DNA of 64,000 nucleotides from Chondrilla cf. caribensis (taxonomy: Eukaryota > Porifera > Demospongiae > Chondrillida > Chondrillidae): NCBI GenBank assembly GCA_964020155.1, contig OZ026549.1, positions 3,275,133-3,339,132 of the forward strand, read 5' to 3'. The translations under genes were made by a program, and so were the position numbers. Below, piece by piece: positions 1 through 14,400 of the stretch. Each line of letters opens with the position of its first letter. The first letter of the stretch is position 1. The notes beneath the pieces were generated by a model that had not been told where the DNA came from, made no database searches, and saw nothing but the letters and a program-made list of their open reading frames with translations.

Positions 1-67
1 TCCACTGGATAACGTGGGAGATGAGAACAAAATTACATGTTCGTCCTTTGAATAGGTTTTACACCAG

Positions 68-667
68 GAGATTTAGCTGCAAACAATGGAGACACACCAG
101 TAGATGTCATATTCATCTTGGATCAAACAGATTCAATAAGTCAAACAGAGCTTGAAGGCCAGCTGGACTTTGTCAATGATTTTGCCAGTAATGTTCCTTT
201 TGGCGGGAACAACTACAGAATTGGAGTATTCTCTTGGAATGCTGCTGGTGTTATTGTGGAAATACAATTAAATGATTTTGTTTTGCCTCTAAGTCTAAGT
301 GCCTTTCAAGTAGCAGTCAACAATATCGTACTCAGTACATCTGCTTCAATAGACATACAGCCTGCCATAATGAGAATGAGAGAACACTTTAGAGAGGGAT
401 TCGGAGCAAGGAGCTATGCGGCACATGTTGGTATCTTATTAGCTGATGAAGGACTCGACCCAAACTATATACCAGAAATTGCTCTAGCAAGGGATGAAGA
501 CATCATTCTCTTTGCTGTAGGATTGCAAGAATCCCCAGCAATCGACTTGCAGGAGTTTATTGATAACGTAGCAGCTGGAATCACTGCAAGAGGACAGAAT
601 GCCTCACCCAATAACTTGGTATCTGCTGGGATAGCCGACATTTTCATCGGAGAAATACAAAGATGCA
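68..667 (+). CDS. Gene 1 vWA domain exon
   Basis: About 200 residues of von Willebrand A fold, probably the membrane-distal ligand-binding head. Acceptor acaccag, exon opens phase 1 (GA GAT TTA), donor gtgagc after TGC A. The first strand DVIFILD runs into DQTDS (121-135), a metal-site (MIDAS) motif with Thr for the first Ser. The stretch GARSYAAHVGILLAD matches the strand that ends in the usual TDG motif, but with ADE here. The canonical GxTxTG loop is not evident, so metal binding may be altered. The exon could be read on past the donor to a stop at 726; the donor is preferred because it is conserved at the same residue in genes 2 and 3. Confidence 0.85.
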
Positions 668-3600
668 GTGAGCGTACATGTGAAAATGCTGTCCATGTCC
701 ATAGTATAACTTTGGACATGCTATAAAATAATATAATGTATGTGTACAGTAGGACGGTCACGTATCATTTTTATTATTATAATACTTGTATCTTAATAAT
801 AAGTGATAAGAGGATATACCAGTAGTATTCATGTGTAGTCTTTAAGACTTCAACAACTCATAACTTTAGACTTTACGATATTCTTGTTATTTGATGATCA
901 TGTACACATGGGTTAGATAGATTACCATTGGTATTATTGCTAAATGTTGTTCCTACAACATCTTTCCTTGTGTCAAAGCTGTCAACTGTGGAAGAGTACC
1001 AAGCATACAAGATGGGAGAGTAGACTTCAGTGGAGGGACCACACTGGGTTCAACGATAACCTACTCTTGTAACACCGGGTATACACTGACTGGAGATGCA
1101 ACCAGGACTTGTCAGGAAAATGGGACATATGATGGCAGTGAACCAACTTGTGAAGGTGAGATATCATTGGCTATACAATACTGTAATAAAAATGCTGAAT
1201 GGAAAAATTATATTATTCTCATCATTTGCATTGACCATAAACTATGTAGATGTACGTACATACATATAATGAAACATTTGTGAGACACTAGAAGTATGAG
1301 ATGAATACAGTCATTGTTATAGTTACTATCGCCATTCTATGCTACGCAGCGGTTACCTGTCCTGTACTCCACATATACATTTTTACAGTTGTCAACTGTG
1401 GATCATTAACAGACATCCCCAATGGAGCTGTGGACACATCAGGTGGAACAAACTACAAGTGTACAGCAGTCTATACATGTGACACAGGATATGTTCTCAA
1501 TGGAAATATCACAAGAACATGTCAAGAGGATGCAATGTGGAGTGGGAGTGAACCAACTTGTGATGGTACGTATGTGGATCTGTAATGCACTGTAGATATG
1601 AAAATTTATATTACATTAAATCACATATCTATAACATGTATGCTATTTATAACATTACAAAATATTACATTTAAATAATAATCATAAGAATAGTAATACG
1701 TCCTACGAATGTATCATTACATTGTTTAGTATCATACACGGCACATGAAAACCATGTAGTGAAAAATTTCACATGGCAATAGGTGTCTATGCTTCATCAC
1801 TGATCGGAGCATCAGCTAGAGCTATCTGCATAGCAGCCAATGTCTGTGATGTGATTGAAACACACATCTGCAGTGTATATATATGCAATTCATTATACCT
1901 AAAGGTGCAGTATCCTGTACCAGGTCTTAATGTATTTTTAGAGGTTTGATTTCACATGTATAGTGTCTCATTAAATTTGAGACTGTTTCAATTATTATTT
2001 ATCATATTCTTTGAAACGCTAGCTGTTGACTGTGGAATACTGACAGATCCTACAAATGGACAAGTCATGTTCACTACCACAACTTACTTGAGTACTGCTG
2101 ACTACACCTGTGACACTGGATATAATCTAGTTGGAGTGAATCAGAGAACATGTACTGCAGCTGGAACATGGAGTGATGGGGAACCAACTTGTCAAAGTGA
2201 GACTGGCCTTACACATGTATAATATGTAATCTTGTCACCATGATGTTGGTGTATGCACTCATCATAGTTATCCATCTTATGAACATGTTTAGTGTACAAA
2301 ATACATATACATATTGTCAATGTGGATAATGATGGTCTCGTAGTTAGTATTTCTGTTTCAAGTAAAACATTATTAATTAAGCTTAGAACATAACATTTAT
2401 ATTGGCAATACGAAGATGGAGAAGTAATCTGCTTGTACGATTTCTAGCTATAGGTTATGAAAATGTTTGTCAGTGTAATCCAACACCTTCACCGCAAATT
2501 GAACTTGCAATCTTGTAGTTACATCCTGCAATCCTTCTACAGCCTCATACAAGCTTGTACAGCCTTGTAGCTTCATCCAAAAGCTTATTACAGGATCATA
2601 CAATCTTGGAGAACCATATTATATGTAAATTGTAGCCACCTCCTACAATCTATTACAGGCTTACACAAAGTTATATAATATGATATACCCACGTTCTACA
2701 ACCTTACTATATATGCAGGCTTATACACATGTGTACAACCTGGCAATAGGCATGTACCAGATTTGCCATAGTGGACATATGTAATTGGTTTACTGCCAAG
2801 TTTATAAATATCTCATAATCATAATCCTGTTGTGGAGATGTGCACCCATTCCATCCATCCAAGATTTTATTTCGCATTGTATACCACTTTAGACCAAATA
2901 TGCTGAACTAACTGCTATACGTAAGTATTTGTTGCCATACACAGTATTAGTGGATTTAATGGATATGTTACACCTTGTTTCATTAGACATAGGTTCTGAA
3001 TCATGCAGTATGCACATTATACACGTTATAATTGACACAATTTTAGGAGTGGACTGTGATGTGCTTGATACCATTGAGAATGGCTACATTGAATACTCGG
3101 ATGGAACAGTGTACCAATCAGTGGCTACCTACAACTGTCACAATGGGCATAACCTGGCTATGACTGGAGATGAAATGAGGACTTGTGGAAGTGATGGAAA
3201 TTGGAATGGAACTGCACCAACTTGTAACAGTGAGTATTTACCTCTCTCTAACTTTATTCGTTCTTAATATGCATACAAAACACCACTATCATGGTATATA
3301 CATAGGTATTTAATCTGGACTATAATGCATTTATATATACAACATATCCTATACCTTTCGTACAGTTGTCAACTGTGGATCATTATCAGATATCCCCAAT
3401 GGAGCAGTGGACACATCAGGTGGAACAAACTACAAGTGTACAGCAGTCTATACATGTGACACAGGATATGTTCTCAATGGAAATATCACAAGAACATGTC
3501 AAGAGGATACAAACTGGAGTGGGAGTGAACCAACTTGTGATGGTAAGTGGAAAAATATGCATTATTTATATACCAAATTGGATAATAATTATAGTATTAT

Positions 3601-5391
3601 TCCAAAATGTCTTTTTTAGATGTGATTATAATACATTGTGAGATATTAAACAAGTAATTCGAGTTTAAAAACTCGTGGGGCTACCGCCCCCCGCACTCGA
3701 ATTACTTGGCGTCTTTGTTAGGTTAGTAAGAACCTTCGCTGAAGCTATTACGTTCGGCGGAGCTTCAGCCCACGAATTCTAGCCCAATTTGAAATTGTCC
3801 GCGTTCGAAATCGGCCATCTTTATTTCGCGCAATATAAATTCTAATATAAATTCATTGTTGCGGTTACGCGTAGGAACACATATTATATATATATAATAT
3901 CTATCTATATAATATGTATTAGTTATCGCCTGATGAGGTGAAACATCAAAGGCACCGCCTGGGCAGTAAATTTGATACTTGCCCGGGGCGCACGTGCGCG
4001 CAGGGACAGTATCACGTAAGCGCCCAGTTTTTACCTTAAAAGGGCAGTAATTGCAAGGTGTTATATAAGCTATTACAATTTTGCGCATTCCAAGAAATGA
4101 ATATCATTATAGCAGTAACACAACACAACCCAGTACGCAGAGAGTAAAAGCAGTTAGAAGGAAACTTGGAATAAAAGTCAGAAATCCAGAAGTTCATTAA
4201 TACCAACGCTAATACAGTCTGCTATATACTCCGATATTCAGAATCGGCTATCTATCTACGACTGACTTCCTCGAAGTCGTCATGATCAAAATTGAAAACA
4301 GCCGCTTTTGCTACCTTTCTTTCTACATTTTCGGATGTTTCTTCCCATAAATAGCCGATTCTGAGTATCGTAGGCACACAGGACTGGACTGGAGAACAGA
4401 AAATATCTTCAGAAAGATGCAGCAATTCTCTCCGTGAATTTTGGAGCATTTATTTGGCGATAAATGGGTTACTACCCGCCTACCTCGGGAGGTATCGTAT
4501 TTACTGCGCGAGACCCGAGGGCGCGAAGCGCCCGAGGGCGAGAGCAGTAAATACGATACCTCCCTCGTAGGCGGGTAGTAACCTATAATTATACCCCGCC
4601 TTTGCTGGGTACATGGCGGATATACTTGAGTGTCAGGAAGCGATATACCGAGGGCGATATGTATCCCGTCAAAACGATCGAAAGTATGTTAGCGTTGTGA
4701 ATACAGACGAGAAATTTGGGAGGAAAGACTTCTTTGGGAGCTGAAAACGACAGTAAAACATTTAATCAGAGTCAAGTTAACAATAACCGAGTACCCATCA
4801 ACTCTCTAATACCTAGCAAAAAGAGGTGTGGGGATAATGATAATAGCAATCGTTTCTCTGAGCTTACCGACTTAGAAGAATGGACAAATCTTTATGTGCC
4901 CAAAACGCTGCCAAGAAAATAGGCTGAGTAAATATTATCCAGCCTAGAAGCCCGAACCACGAAGTCTTCGATCTGAACGACCGATCGATTCATGTTAAAA
5001 TCGCTCTCGATTCGCCGCCCTTCTGAAAACACTAGGTTTGTGCGCTGATTTTGTGTTCCTTCAACTGAATTGGTGTGGTCTTCAGCGTTCATTGTGTATC
5101 AGTATTGCTGGTGCATTGATTGTCTTAAGTGACAAGTACGGCGATAATTGATAACTTCCTTTCAATTAAGAAAACGGGGTATATCACGGTATATCGGGTA
5201 TATACCGTAGTCGGTGCTTTTGAAGTTAAGTGACAATATCACCAATCGGGATACATATATATATAGAATCTAGAAAGGAGCTATTAAAATTTAGTAAATA
5301 GGTACTAAATAACTTTTGGAATTTTTTATTTAGTGCTATTTTGGGCAACTGTCCTACAATGCACTTTAATAACAATAATAATAATAATAAT

Positions 5392-5428
<37 letters not shown>

Positions 5429-8400
5429 CGGACGAGCGTTACATACCGGAAGTCGAAATAAAAACAATATAAAAATAATTGGTTCAATTGTCATTGATGG
5501 CAAGTTTTTATGCAGCATATCAAATAATAATATATACTTTCATACTGTAATATGGAACCAATTATATCTTTCTTTCAGTGATAATTAACACATTTGTTGA
5601 TACTAAATGTAGCATCATAATATCTCTCAGTAAGATGTATGAATTATTACTGTACATGTTTCCATGAAATTCTAGCTGTTGACTGTCAACTACAGTACAT
5701 TCATGAAATTAAATAATTACAGTACATGTTTCCATAAATCACTAGCTGTTGACTGTGGAGCACTCACTGACCCTACCAATGGACAAGTTATGTTCACTAC
5801 CACAACTTACTTGAGTACTGCTGACTACACCTGTGACACTGGGTACAACCTAGTTGGAGTGAATCAGAGAACATGTACTGCAGCTGGAACATGGAGTGAT
5901 GGAGAACCAACTTGTCAAAGTGAGACTGGATGTAAAAGCCTAACATCATAAAATAATATTGATTTGTACTATTATTAGGTAAATATGACATTGTTCTTAT
6001 TTTGTATTACATACAACATATTAATATACATGAACTAGTTGTATCCTGGTGTGTATGGTTAATTTAGAGCATGTAGTCGAATACAAATATCACAGGCAGT
6101 ATAGTGCTTAATTTTTTCTTGCCTGGTTCTAATAAATTTATCCCAAATAACAAAACTAGTCTAATGACCTGTACTGATATATCTAAACTCTTATGTGCCC
6201 AACATAGCAAATTACCAGTGCTCCAGGATAAAAGTCAACTCTGCATTATTTCCTCTATTCATTTTTCATCTTATGTATTTGTTCTGTAACCTCATACTAA
6301 CGATAATTTAGTCTATCACCAATACCTTCTCTACATATTATTATGGTAGTTGTTGATGTGCTTTGACTGCATCCTCCTCATATGTACTACTGTACATCTG
6401 CCTTAATGTGAAAAAATTGTAGTCACATAACTGAGGCTTTAATAATACGATGCAATTTTTTTGGTTATAATTATGCAACTGAAATGTGGTTCTCTTAGGA
6501 GTGGACTGCGATGTACTTGATACCATTGAGAATGGCTACATTGAATACTCGGATGGAACAGTGTACCAATCAGTGGCTACCTACAACTGTCACATTGGAC
6601 ATAACCTGGCTATGTCTGGAGATGAAATGAGGACTTGTGGAAGTGATGGAATGTGGAATGGAACTGCACCAACTTGTAACAGTGAGTATTTACCTTTCTC
6701 TAACATCATTCTGTTCATAATGTGCATAGAAAACACCTCAGTCTATACCTTGATAATGATATTATGGTGACAATACAATATAATATACGTATTTAATATG
6801 GACTATTATGCATTTCATATATTATACAACAAATCCTCTACCTCTTGTACAGTTGTCAACTGTGGATTATTAACAGATATCCCCAATGGAGCAGTGGACA
6901 CATCAGGTGGAACAAACTACAAGTGTACAGCAGTCTATACATGTGACACAGGATATGTTCTCAACGGAAATATCACAAGCACATGTCAAGAGGATGGAAT
7001 GTGGAGTGGGAGCGAACCAACTTGTGATGGTATGTAGAACAATATACATTGTGTATATTATATGAAATTGGATAGTAGTAGTATTCCAAAATATAATTAT
7101 ATGTGATTCTTATGATTATTTGATGAAATTTAGATTTGTTGGTAAACTGTCACTTGTAGCAGGATTTTATGCAGTATATCAAATAATATATACCTTCAGG
7201 TTGTATGGATTATAAGAATTAATCTATTCTGCTTGTCAGTGATAATTTATTAGCACAATTGTTGATATAAAAATATAGATCATAATATATCTCAATCATT
7301 AATCTACATTATATGGTGATGTATGAATAATTATAGTACATTTTTCACAATACTAGCTGTTGACTGTGGAGCACTCACTGACCCTACCAATGGACAAGTT
7401 ATGTTCACTACCACAACCTACTTGAGCACTGCTGACTACACCTGTGACACCGGATATAATCTAGTTGGAGTGAATCAGAGAACATGTACTGCAGCTGGAA
7501 CATGGAGTGATGGGGAACCAACTTGTCAAAGTAAGACTGGCCTTACACATGTATGTAATTATGTCAACATAATGTTGGTGTTTGTATTCATCATATATAA
7601 ATCTTCACTATTATGAACATGTTTAGTGTATAAAATACATATACATATTGTCAATGTGGATAACAATAGTCTCGTAATTAGTGTTTCTGTCTCAAGTAAA
7701 ACATTATTAATTAATCTTAGAACATATTAACATTTATGTTGGCAATATGAAGATGGAGAAGTAATCTGCTTGTACGATTTCTAGCTATAGGTTATGAAAA
7801 TGTTTGACAGTGTAATCCAACACCTTCACCGCAAATTGCACTTGCAATCTTGTAGTCACCTCCTGCAACCCTACTACAGCCTCATACAAGCTTGTACAGC
7901 CTTGTAGCTTCATCCAAAAGCTTATTATAGGATCATACAATCTTGGAGAACCATATTATATGTAAATTGTAGCCACCTCCTACAATCTATTACAGGCTTA
8001 CACAAAGTTATACAATATGATATACCCACGTTCTACAACCTTACTATATATGCAGGCTTATACACATATGTACAACCTGGCAATAGGCATGTACCAGATT
8101 TGTCATAGTGGGTATATGTAATTGGTTTACTGCCAAGTTTATATCTTATAATCATAATCCTGTTGTGGAGATGTGCACCCATTCCTTCTATCCAAGATTT
8201 CATTTCACATTGCATACCACTTTTGACCAAATGTGCTGAACCAAGGGCAATAATTATTTGCTGTCATGCACAGTATTAGCAGGTACATTATACAAACATG
8301 TTATATGCACCTTGTTTCGATAGAAATAGGCTCTGAATCATGCAATATGCATTTATACACCTCTTGATTGATACAATTTTAGGAGTGGACTGTGATGTAC

Positions 8401-11400
8401 TTGACACCATTGAGAATGGCTACATTGAATACTCGGATGGAACAGTGTACCAATCGGTGGCTACCTACAACTGTCACAATGGACATAACCTGACTATGAC
8501 TGGAGATGAAATGAGGACTTGTGGAAGTGATGGAATGTGGAACGGAACTGCACCAACTTGTGAAAGTAAGTATTTACTTTTTTTTTCTACATGTGTATGC
8601 AAAACACCTCTATGATGATAAGAATATATTTGGCAGGATAATGTAATATTGACTAGTATATATATGCATTTTAATTATATTATATACATGACATATCTTT
8701 TAACTTTAAATTTGCTAGTTGTTAACTGTGGACCATTATCAAATATTCCCAATGGAGCAGTGGACACATCAGGTGGAACAAACTACAAGTGTACAGCAGT
8801 CTATACATGTGACACAGGATATGTTCTCAATGGAAATATCAAAAGAACATGTCAAGAGGATGCAAACTGGAGTGGAAGTGAACCAACATGTGACGGTATG
8901 TAGAAAAATATGCATTATTTATATACCAAATTGGATATAATATAACTTTATTCCAAAAGGTCTTTTTCAGATGTGTTTATAATAAATTGTGAGAATTAAA
9001 AAATGTTATTGGTTAAATTGTCATTGATGGCAAAATTTTATGCAGCATATCAAATAATATGTACTTTCATGCTGTAATATGGACCTAAATATATCTTTCT
9101 TCCAGTGATAATTAGCACTTTTGTTGATATACAATTATAGCATCATGATGTCTCTCAGTCATTAATATACACTACGTATATGGTGATGTATGAATAATTA
9201 TAGTACATTTTTACAATTCTAGCTGTTGACTGTGAAGTACTCACTGACCCTACCAATGGACAAGCTATGTTCACTACCACAACTTACTTGAGTACTGCTA
9301 ACTACACCTGTGACACTGGGTACAACCTAGTTGGAGTGAATCAGAGAACATGTACTGCAGCTGGAACATGGAGTGATGGAGAACCAACTTGTCAAAGTGA
9401 GACTGGATGTAGATTCCTAACAGATAATATCATAAAGTAATATTGATTTGTACTATTATCAGATAATTATGACATTGTTCTTTATTGTGTAATTACATAC
9501 AACATATTAATATACATGAACTAGTTGTATCCTGGTGTGTATGGTTAAATCAGAGCATGTGGTCGAATACAAATACCACAGGCAGTAGATAGTGCTTTAA
9601 TGATGCTGCATGGTTCTAATCAATTTACCCTAAATATCGAAACTAAACTGGTGACCTGTACTGATATTATATCTAAACTCTTCTGTGGCCAACATAGCAA
9701 ATTACCAGTGCTCCAGGATAAAAGTTAACTCTGCATTATTTCCTCTATTCATTATTCATCTTATATTGTGTTTTACTCAGTTTTGGACTGTGATGTGCTT
9801 GACACCATTGAGAATGGCTACATTGAATACTCGGATGGAACAGTGTACCAATCAGTGGCTACCTACAACTGTCACAATGGACATAACCTGGCTATGACTG
9901 GAAATGAAATGAGGACTTGTGGAAGTGATGGAATGTGGAATGGAACTGCACCAACTTGTGATAGTGAGTATTAACCTCTCTCTAACCATAGACCCCAGAT
10001 ACCCATAGAAAACACCACTACCATGATAATAATAATATGGTGGCAATACATTATAGGTATTTAATATGGACTATAATGCATTTATATATACAACGTATCC
10101 TACACCTTTCGTACAGTTGTCAACTGTGGATCATTATCAGACATCCCCAATGGAGCAGTGGACACATCAGGTGGAACAAACTACAAGTGTACAGCAGTCT
10201 ATACATGTGACACAGGATATGTTCTCAATGGAAATATCACGAGAACATGTCAAGAGGATGGAATGTGGAGTGGGAGTGAACCAACTTGTGATGGTATGTA
10301 GAACAATATACATTGTGTATATTATTATATCAAATTGGATAGTATAGTAGTATTCCAAAATATTATTATATGTGATTCTTATGATTATTTGATGTAATTA
10401 AAATATGTTGGCAAACTGTCACTTGTAGCAGGATATTTTGCAGTATATCAAATAATATATACCTTCAGGTTGTATGGATTACAAGTTTCAAATTTATTTT
10501 CTTGTCATTTATCAATTATTAGAACAATTGTTGATATAAAATTGCAGCATCATCATATATCTCAGTCATTAATATACATTATATGGTGATGTATGAATAA
10601 TTACAGTGTTTTTTTTACAATACTAGCTGTTGACTGTGGAGCACTCACTGACCCTACCAATGGACAAGTTATGTTCACTACCACAACTTACTTGAGTACC
10701 GCTGACTACACCTGTGACACTGGATATAATCTAGTTGGAGTGAATCAGAGAACATGTACTGCAGCTGGAACATGGAGTGATGGAGAACCAACTTGTCAAA
10801 GTGAGGCTGGATGTAGAATCCTAGCATCATAAAATAATCTTGATATGCACATATGACATTGTACATTAATGAATAATTATAATTGTACATCACATTCCGT
10901 GTTGTGTAATTGAATCAAGAACTAGAATCCCAGATCATAATATTATAAAATAACATACTGTACGTAGTAGTATAGAATGATATTATTATGCACATTATTG
11001 TGTAATTATATGTAACATATTATACATGAACTAGTTATATCCTGGTGTGTATGGCTAATTCAGAGCATGTAGTCCAGTACAAAATACCACAGGCAGTAAC
11101 AGTGCTTATTTTTTTCCTGTATGGTTCCAATAAATTTATACTAAATAATGAAACCAGTCTGGTGATCTGTATCTAAATATTATATATGTATAATATTATA
11201 TATTGTATATATCTGAACCCTCCTGTTCCAAACATATTTTAATTGAATTAGCAAATTTCCAGTGTCCGAGGATACAAGTCATGCATCTTGCCACTAATTC
11301 CTCTGTTCATTGTTCATCTTACGCATTCGTTCTGGATTCTTATACTAATGAAAATTTAGTCTTATCCCTTGTGTACATATGGCTGTGATGTGTTCGGACT

Positions 11401-14400
11401 ACATCCTCCCTCATACGTACTATGCCCGCCTTCATGTGGAACATTTGTAGTCACATAACTGAGGTTTTAATAATGTTATACAATGGCATATAATTTTGAA
11501 GTTTGCATATTCGTAGGTTATTATACACCTGAAATGTGTATGTGGTTTTCTTAGGAGTGGACTGTGATGTACTTGACACCATTGAGAATGGCTACATTGA
11601 ATACTCGGATGGAACAGTGTACCAATCAGTGGCTACCTACAACTGTCACAATGGACATGAACTCACCATGTCTGGAGATGAAATGAGGACTTGTGGAAGT
11701 GATGGAATGTGGAATGGAACTGCACCAACTTGTAACAGTGAGTTGATTCTATGTTAATCTTAAATTGTACCTTATTAACAGTGAGTATTTACCTCTCTCT
11801 AACTTTATTCTTATTCTTAATATGCATACAAAACACCACTACCATAATAGTATAGGTATTAAATATGGACTATAATGCATTTTTATCACAAAGTATCCTA
11901 TACATTTTGTGCAGTTGTCAACTGTGGATCATTATCAGATATCCCCAATGGAGCAGTGGACACATCAGGTGGAACAAACTACAAGTGTACAGCAGTCTAT
12001 ACATGTGACACAGGATATGTTCTCAATGGAAATATCACAAGAACATGTCAAGAGGATGCAAACTGGAGTGGGAGCGAACCGACTTGTGATGGTAATTGGA
12101 AATTGAATGCAAATTAATATTGAAATATGATGGCATATGGTTGCAGTATAGTTGATGGGCATTATATATTGACACTTGGGTATGTAGTTACTAGTATGTG
12201 ATGGGGTATGTATGGGGTATGTATATAATATAATAATGTGCATTTCCAAATCAAGCATAATATAATTGACTCTAAAAATATTGTAATATAAAAGACATGC
12301 ACCCCCTGTCTGTAAGTATGATAGTATTCCACTTCCCTTAACAGTTGTGGACTGTGGAACACTGACTGCTCCTACCAATGGACAGGTTATGCTCATGGCT
12401 ACTACCTACACTAGCACTGCTGGCTACACCTGCGACACTGGATATAATCTAGTTGGAGTGAATCGGAGAAATTGTACTGCAGCTGGAACATGGAGTGATG
12501 GAGAACCAACTTGTCAAAGTGAGAAAATGGGATATTGACAATCCAACACCTTCATAGCAAGCTAGTACATTCAACCTTGTAGCCACCTCCTGCAACCCAA
12601 CTACAGGCTCATACAAGCAAGTACAACCTTGCAGTCACCTCAACAGGCTTATTACCAGCCTGTATACAAATTCCAACCTTAGGAACAAGATTGTAATTGG
12701 TGTATTCATCATATGTATTTGCATCATAATCCTGAAACCAGCACCCATTCCAGCCATGAGAGAATATTTGAAATGGATATAAAGTCACCAAGATTTCATT
12801 TGCTTACCAATTTCAGCCAAATTTGTTAAACTTACTAACAGCAATAATATTATTATTTGCTACCATCCACAATTTTTATGGCGCATAATATGTTACATAT
12901 TCTCTTGTTAGAAATAGGTTCTGAATAATTCAATAATAATAATTATACTCCCGGTGATGTGCATACTTTTAGGAGTGGACTGTGATGTACTTGATACCAT
13001 TGAGAATGGCTACATTGAATACTCGGATGGAACAGTGTACCAATCAGTGGCTACCTACAACTGTCACAATGGACATAGCCTGACTATGTCTGGAGATGAA
13101 ATGAGGACTTGTGGAAGTGATGGATTGTGGAACGGAACTGCACCAATGTGTGATAGTGAGTATTTACCTCTCTCTAACTTCATACTTTCTCCATGTATGT
13201 ACAAAACACAACTACCATGGCAATCTAATTTTCTGACAGTGTATATGAAATACGGACTATAATACATTTTATGTAATAATATATCCCATATATTCTTACA
13301 GTTGTTAACTGTGGAACATTATCAGACATCCCAAATGGAGCTGTGGACACATCTGGTGGAACAAACTACAAGTGTACAGCAGTCTATACATGTGACACAG
13401 GATATGTTCTCAATGGAAATATCACAAGAACATGTCAAGAGGATGCAAACTGGAGTGGGAGTGAACCAACTTGTGATGGTATGTAGAATAATATCCATTG
13501 TCTATTGACCAAATTGGATAGTATAATATTTCAAATATAGCCTTGAATTTTAATATATTCTGTGATATTATGAGTGTGATACAATAATATTATGTTGTAG
13601 AGGCCAATCATCAATGATAGCAAGAAATAGTAAATTATATAAAATACTGTGTACATTCATGTTGTATAGAGTATAAGAAGTAATTTTATCTATCTGTTAG
13701 CGATAATTAGCACATTTACTAGTGTGAAATTATTATTAGTCATTTATTCATAATTCTTAGTCTTTTATCTATATTATACCATATGCTGATGTAAAATTAC
13801 AATACATGTTTCCATAAATCACTAGCTGTTGACTGTGGAGCACTCACTGACCCTACCAATGGACAAGTTATGTTCACTACCACAACTTACTTGAGTACTG
13901 CTGACTACACCTGTGACACTGGATATAATCTAGTTGGAGTGAATCAGAGAACATGTACTGCAGCTGGAACATGGAGTGATGGAGAACCAACTTGTCAAAG
14001 TGAGACTGGATAATATAATATCATACAATAACATAATAATAGTAATATTATTATAAAATAATAGTATTTTTACATATGTGCATTATTGTTTAATTATACA
14101 ATTGTACTTATACTTATACATCACATTTCGTATAAATTAGTCCTGGTGTGGATATAATATGCATGGTTTTAACAGGAATTTGCAGCTATTCACAGTATTA
14201 TGACATTATATGTTGCACCCTGTTTTGTTAGAAATAGGCTCTGAATCATTCAGTATGCTTTTTACCCCTTACAATGCACATGGTTTTAGGAGTGGACTGC
14301 GATGTACTTGATACCATTGAGAATGGCTACATTGAATACTCGGATGGAACAGTGTACCAATCAGTGGCTACCTACAACTGTCACAATGGACATAACCTGG

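Larger units (their letters stand above)
3650..5465. mobile_element. CpG-rich insertion with nested hairpins in the C1-A2 intron
   Basis: The paralogous C3-A4 intron (8896-9222) passes directly from gtgagaattaaa to ttggttaaattgtcattg, whereas here about 1.8 kb separates the equivalent points. The inserted DNA is visibly richer in CG dinucleotides than its surroundings and holds several inverted repeats. Only short open frames occur (for example 4716-4922 + and 4892-5092 -), with no recognisable transposase. A non-autonomous element or nested set of elements is likely; exact ends and target duplication could not be fixed. Confidence 0.65.

Noticed and set aside
2480..2760. Possible CRISPR-like spaced repeats in the A1-B1 intron.
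   Set aside because: The units are degenerate, unevenly spaced and copied with the intron; the genome is eukaryotic.
3366..3641. Alternative forward frame through C exons (STVDHYQISPMEQWTHQVEQ).
   Set aside because: It is a +1 shadow of the CCP frame; the splice phase and the cysteine pattern fit only the CCP frame.
3650..5465. CpG-rich insert taken as bacterial contamination or horizontal transfer.
   Set aside because: It has no dense coding frames, has eukaryotic-style hairpin repeats and sits cleanly within an intron with an empty paralogue.
5673..5700. Apparent start of an A exon (ctagctgttgactgt) before A2.
   Set aside because: Only about 15 bases match before the sequence diverges; it is a short duplication of the acceptor region.
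11965..12396. Open frame of 143 codons on the reverse strand over a type C exon, and many similar ones opposite other C exons.
   Set aside because: They are the complement of the same conserved exon sequence, all ending in the same CCTLVVCST stretch, and have no splice or start context of their own.
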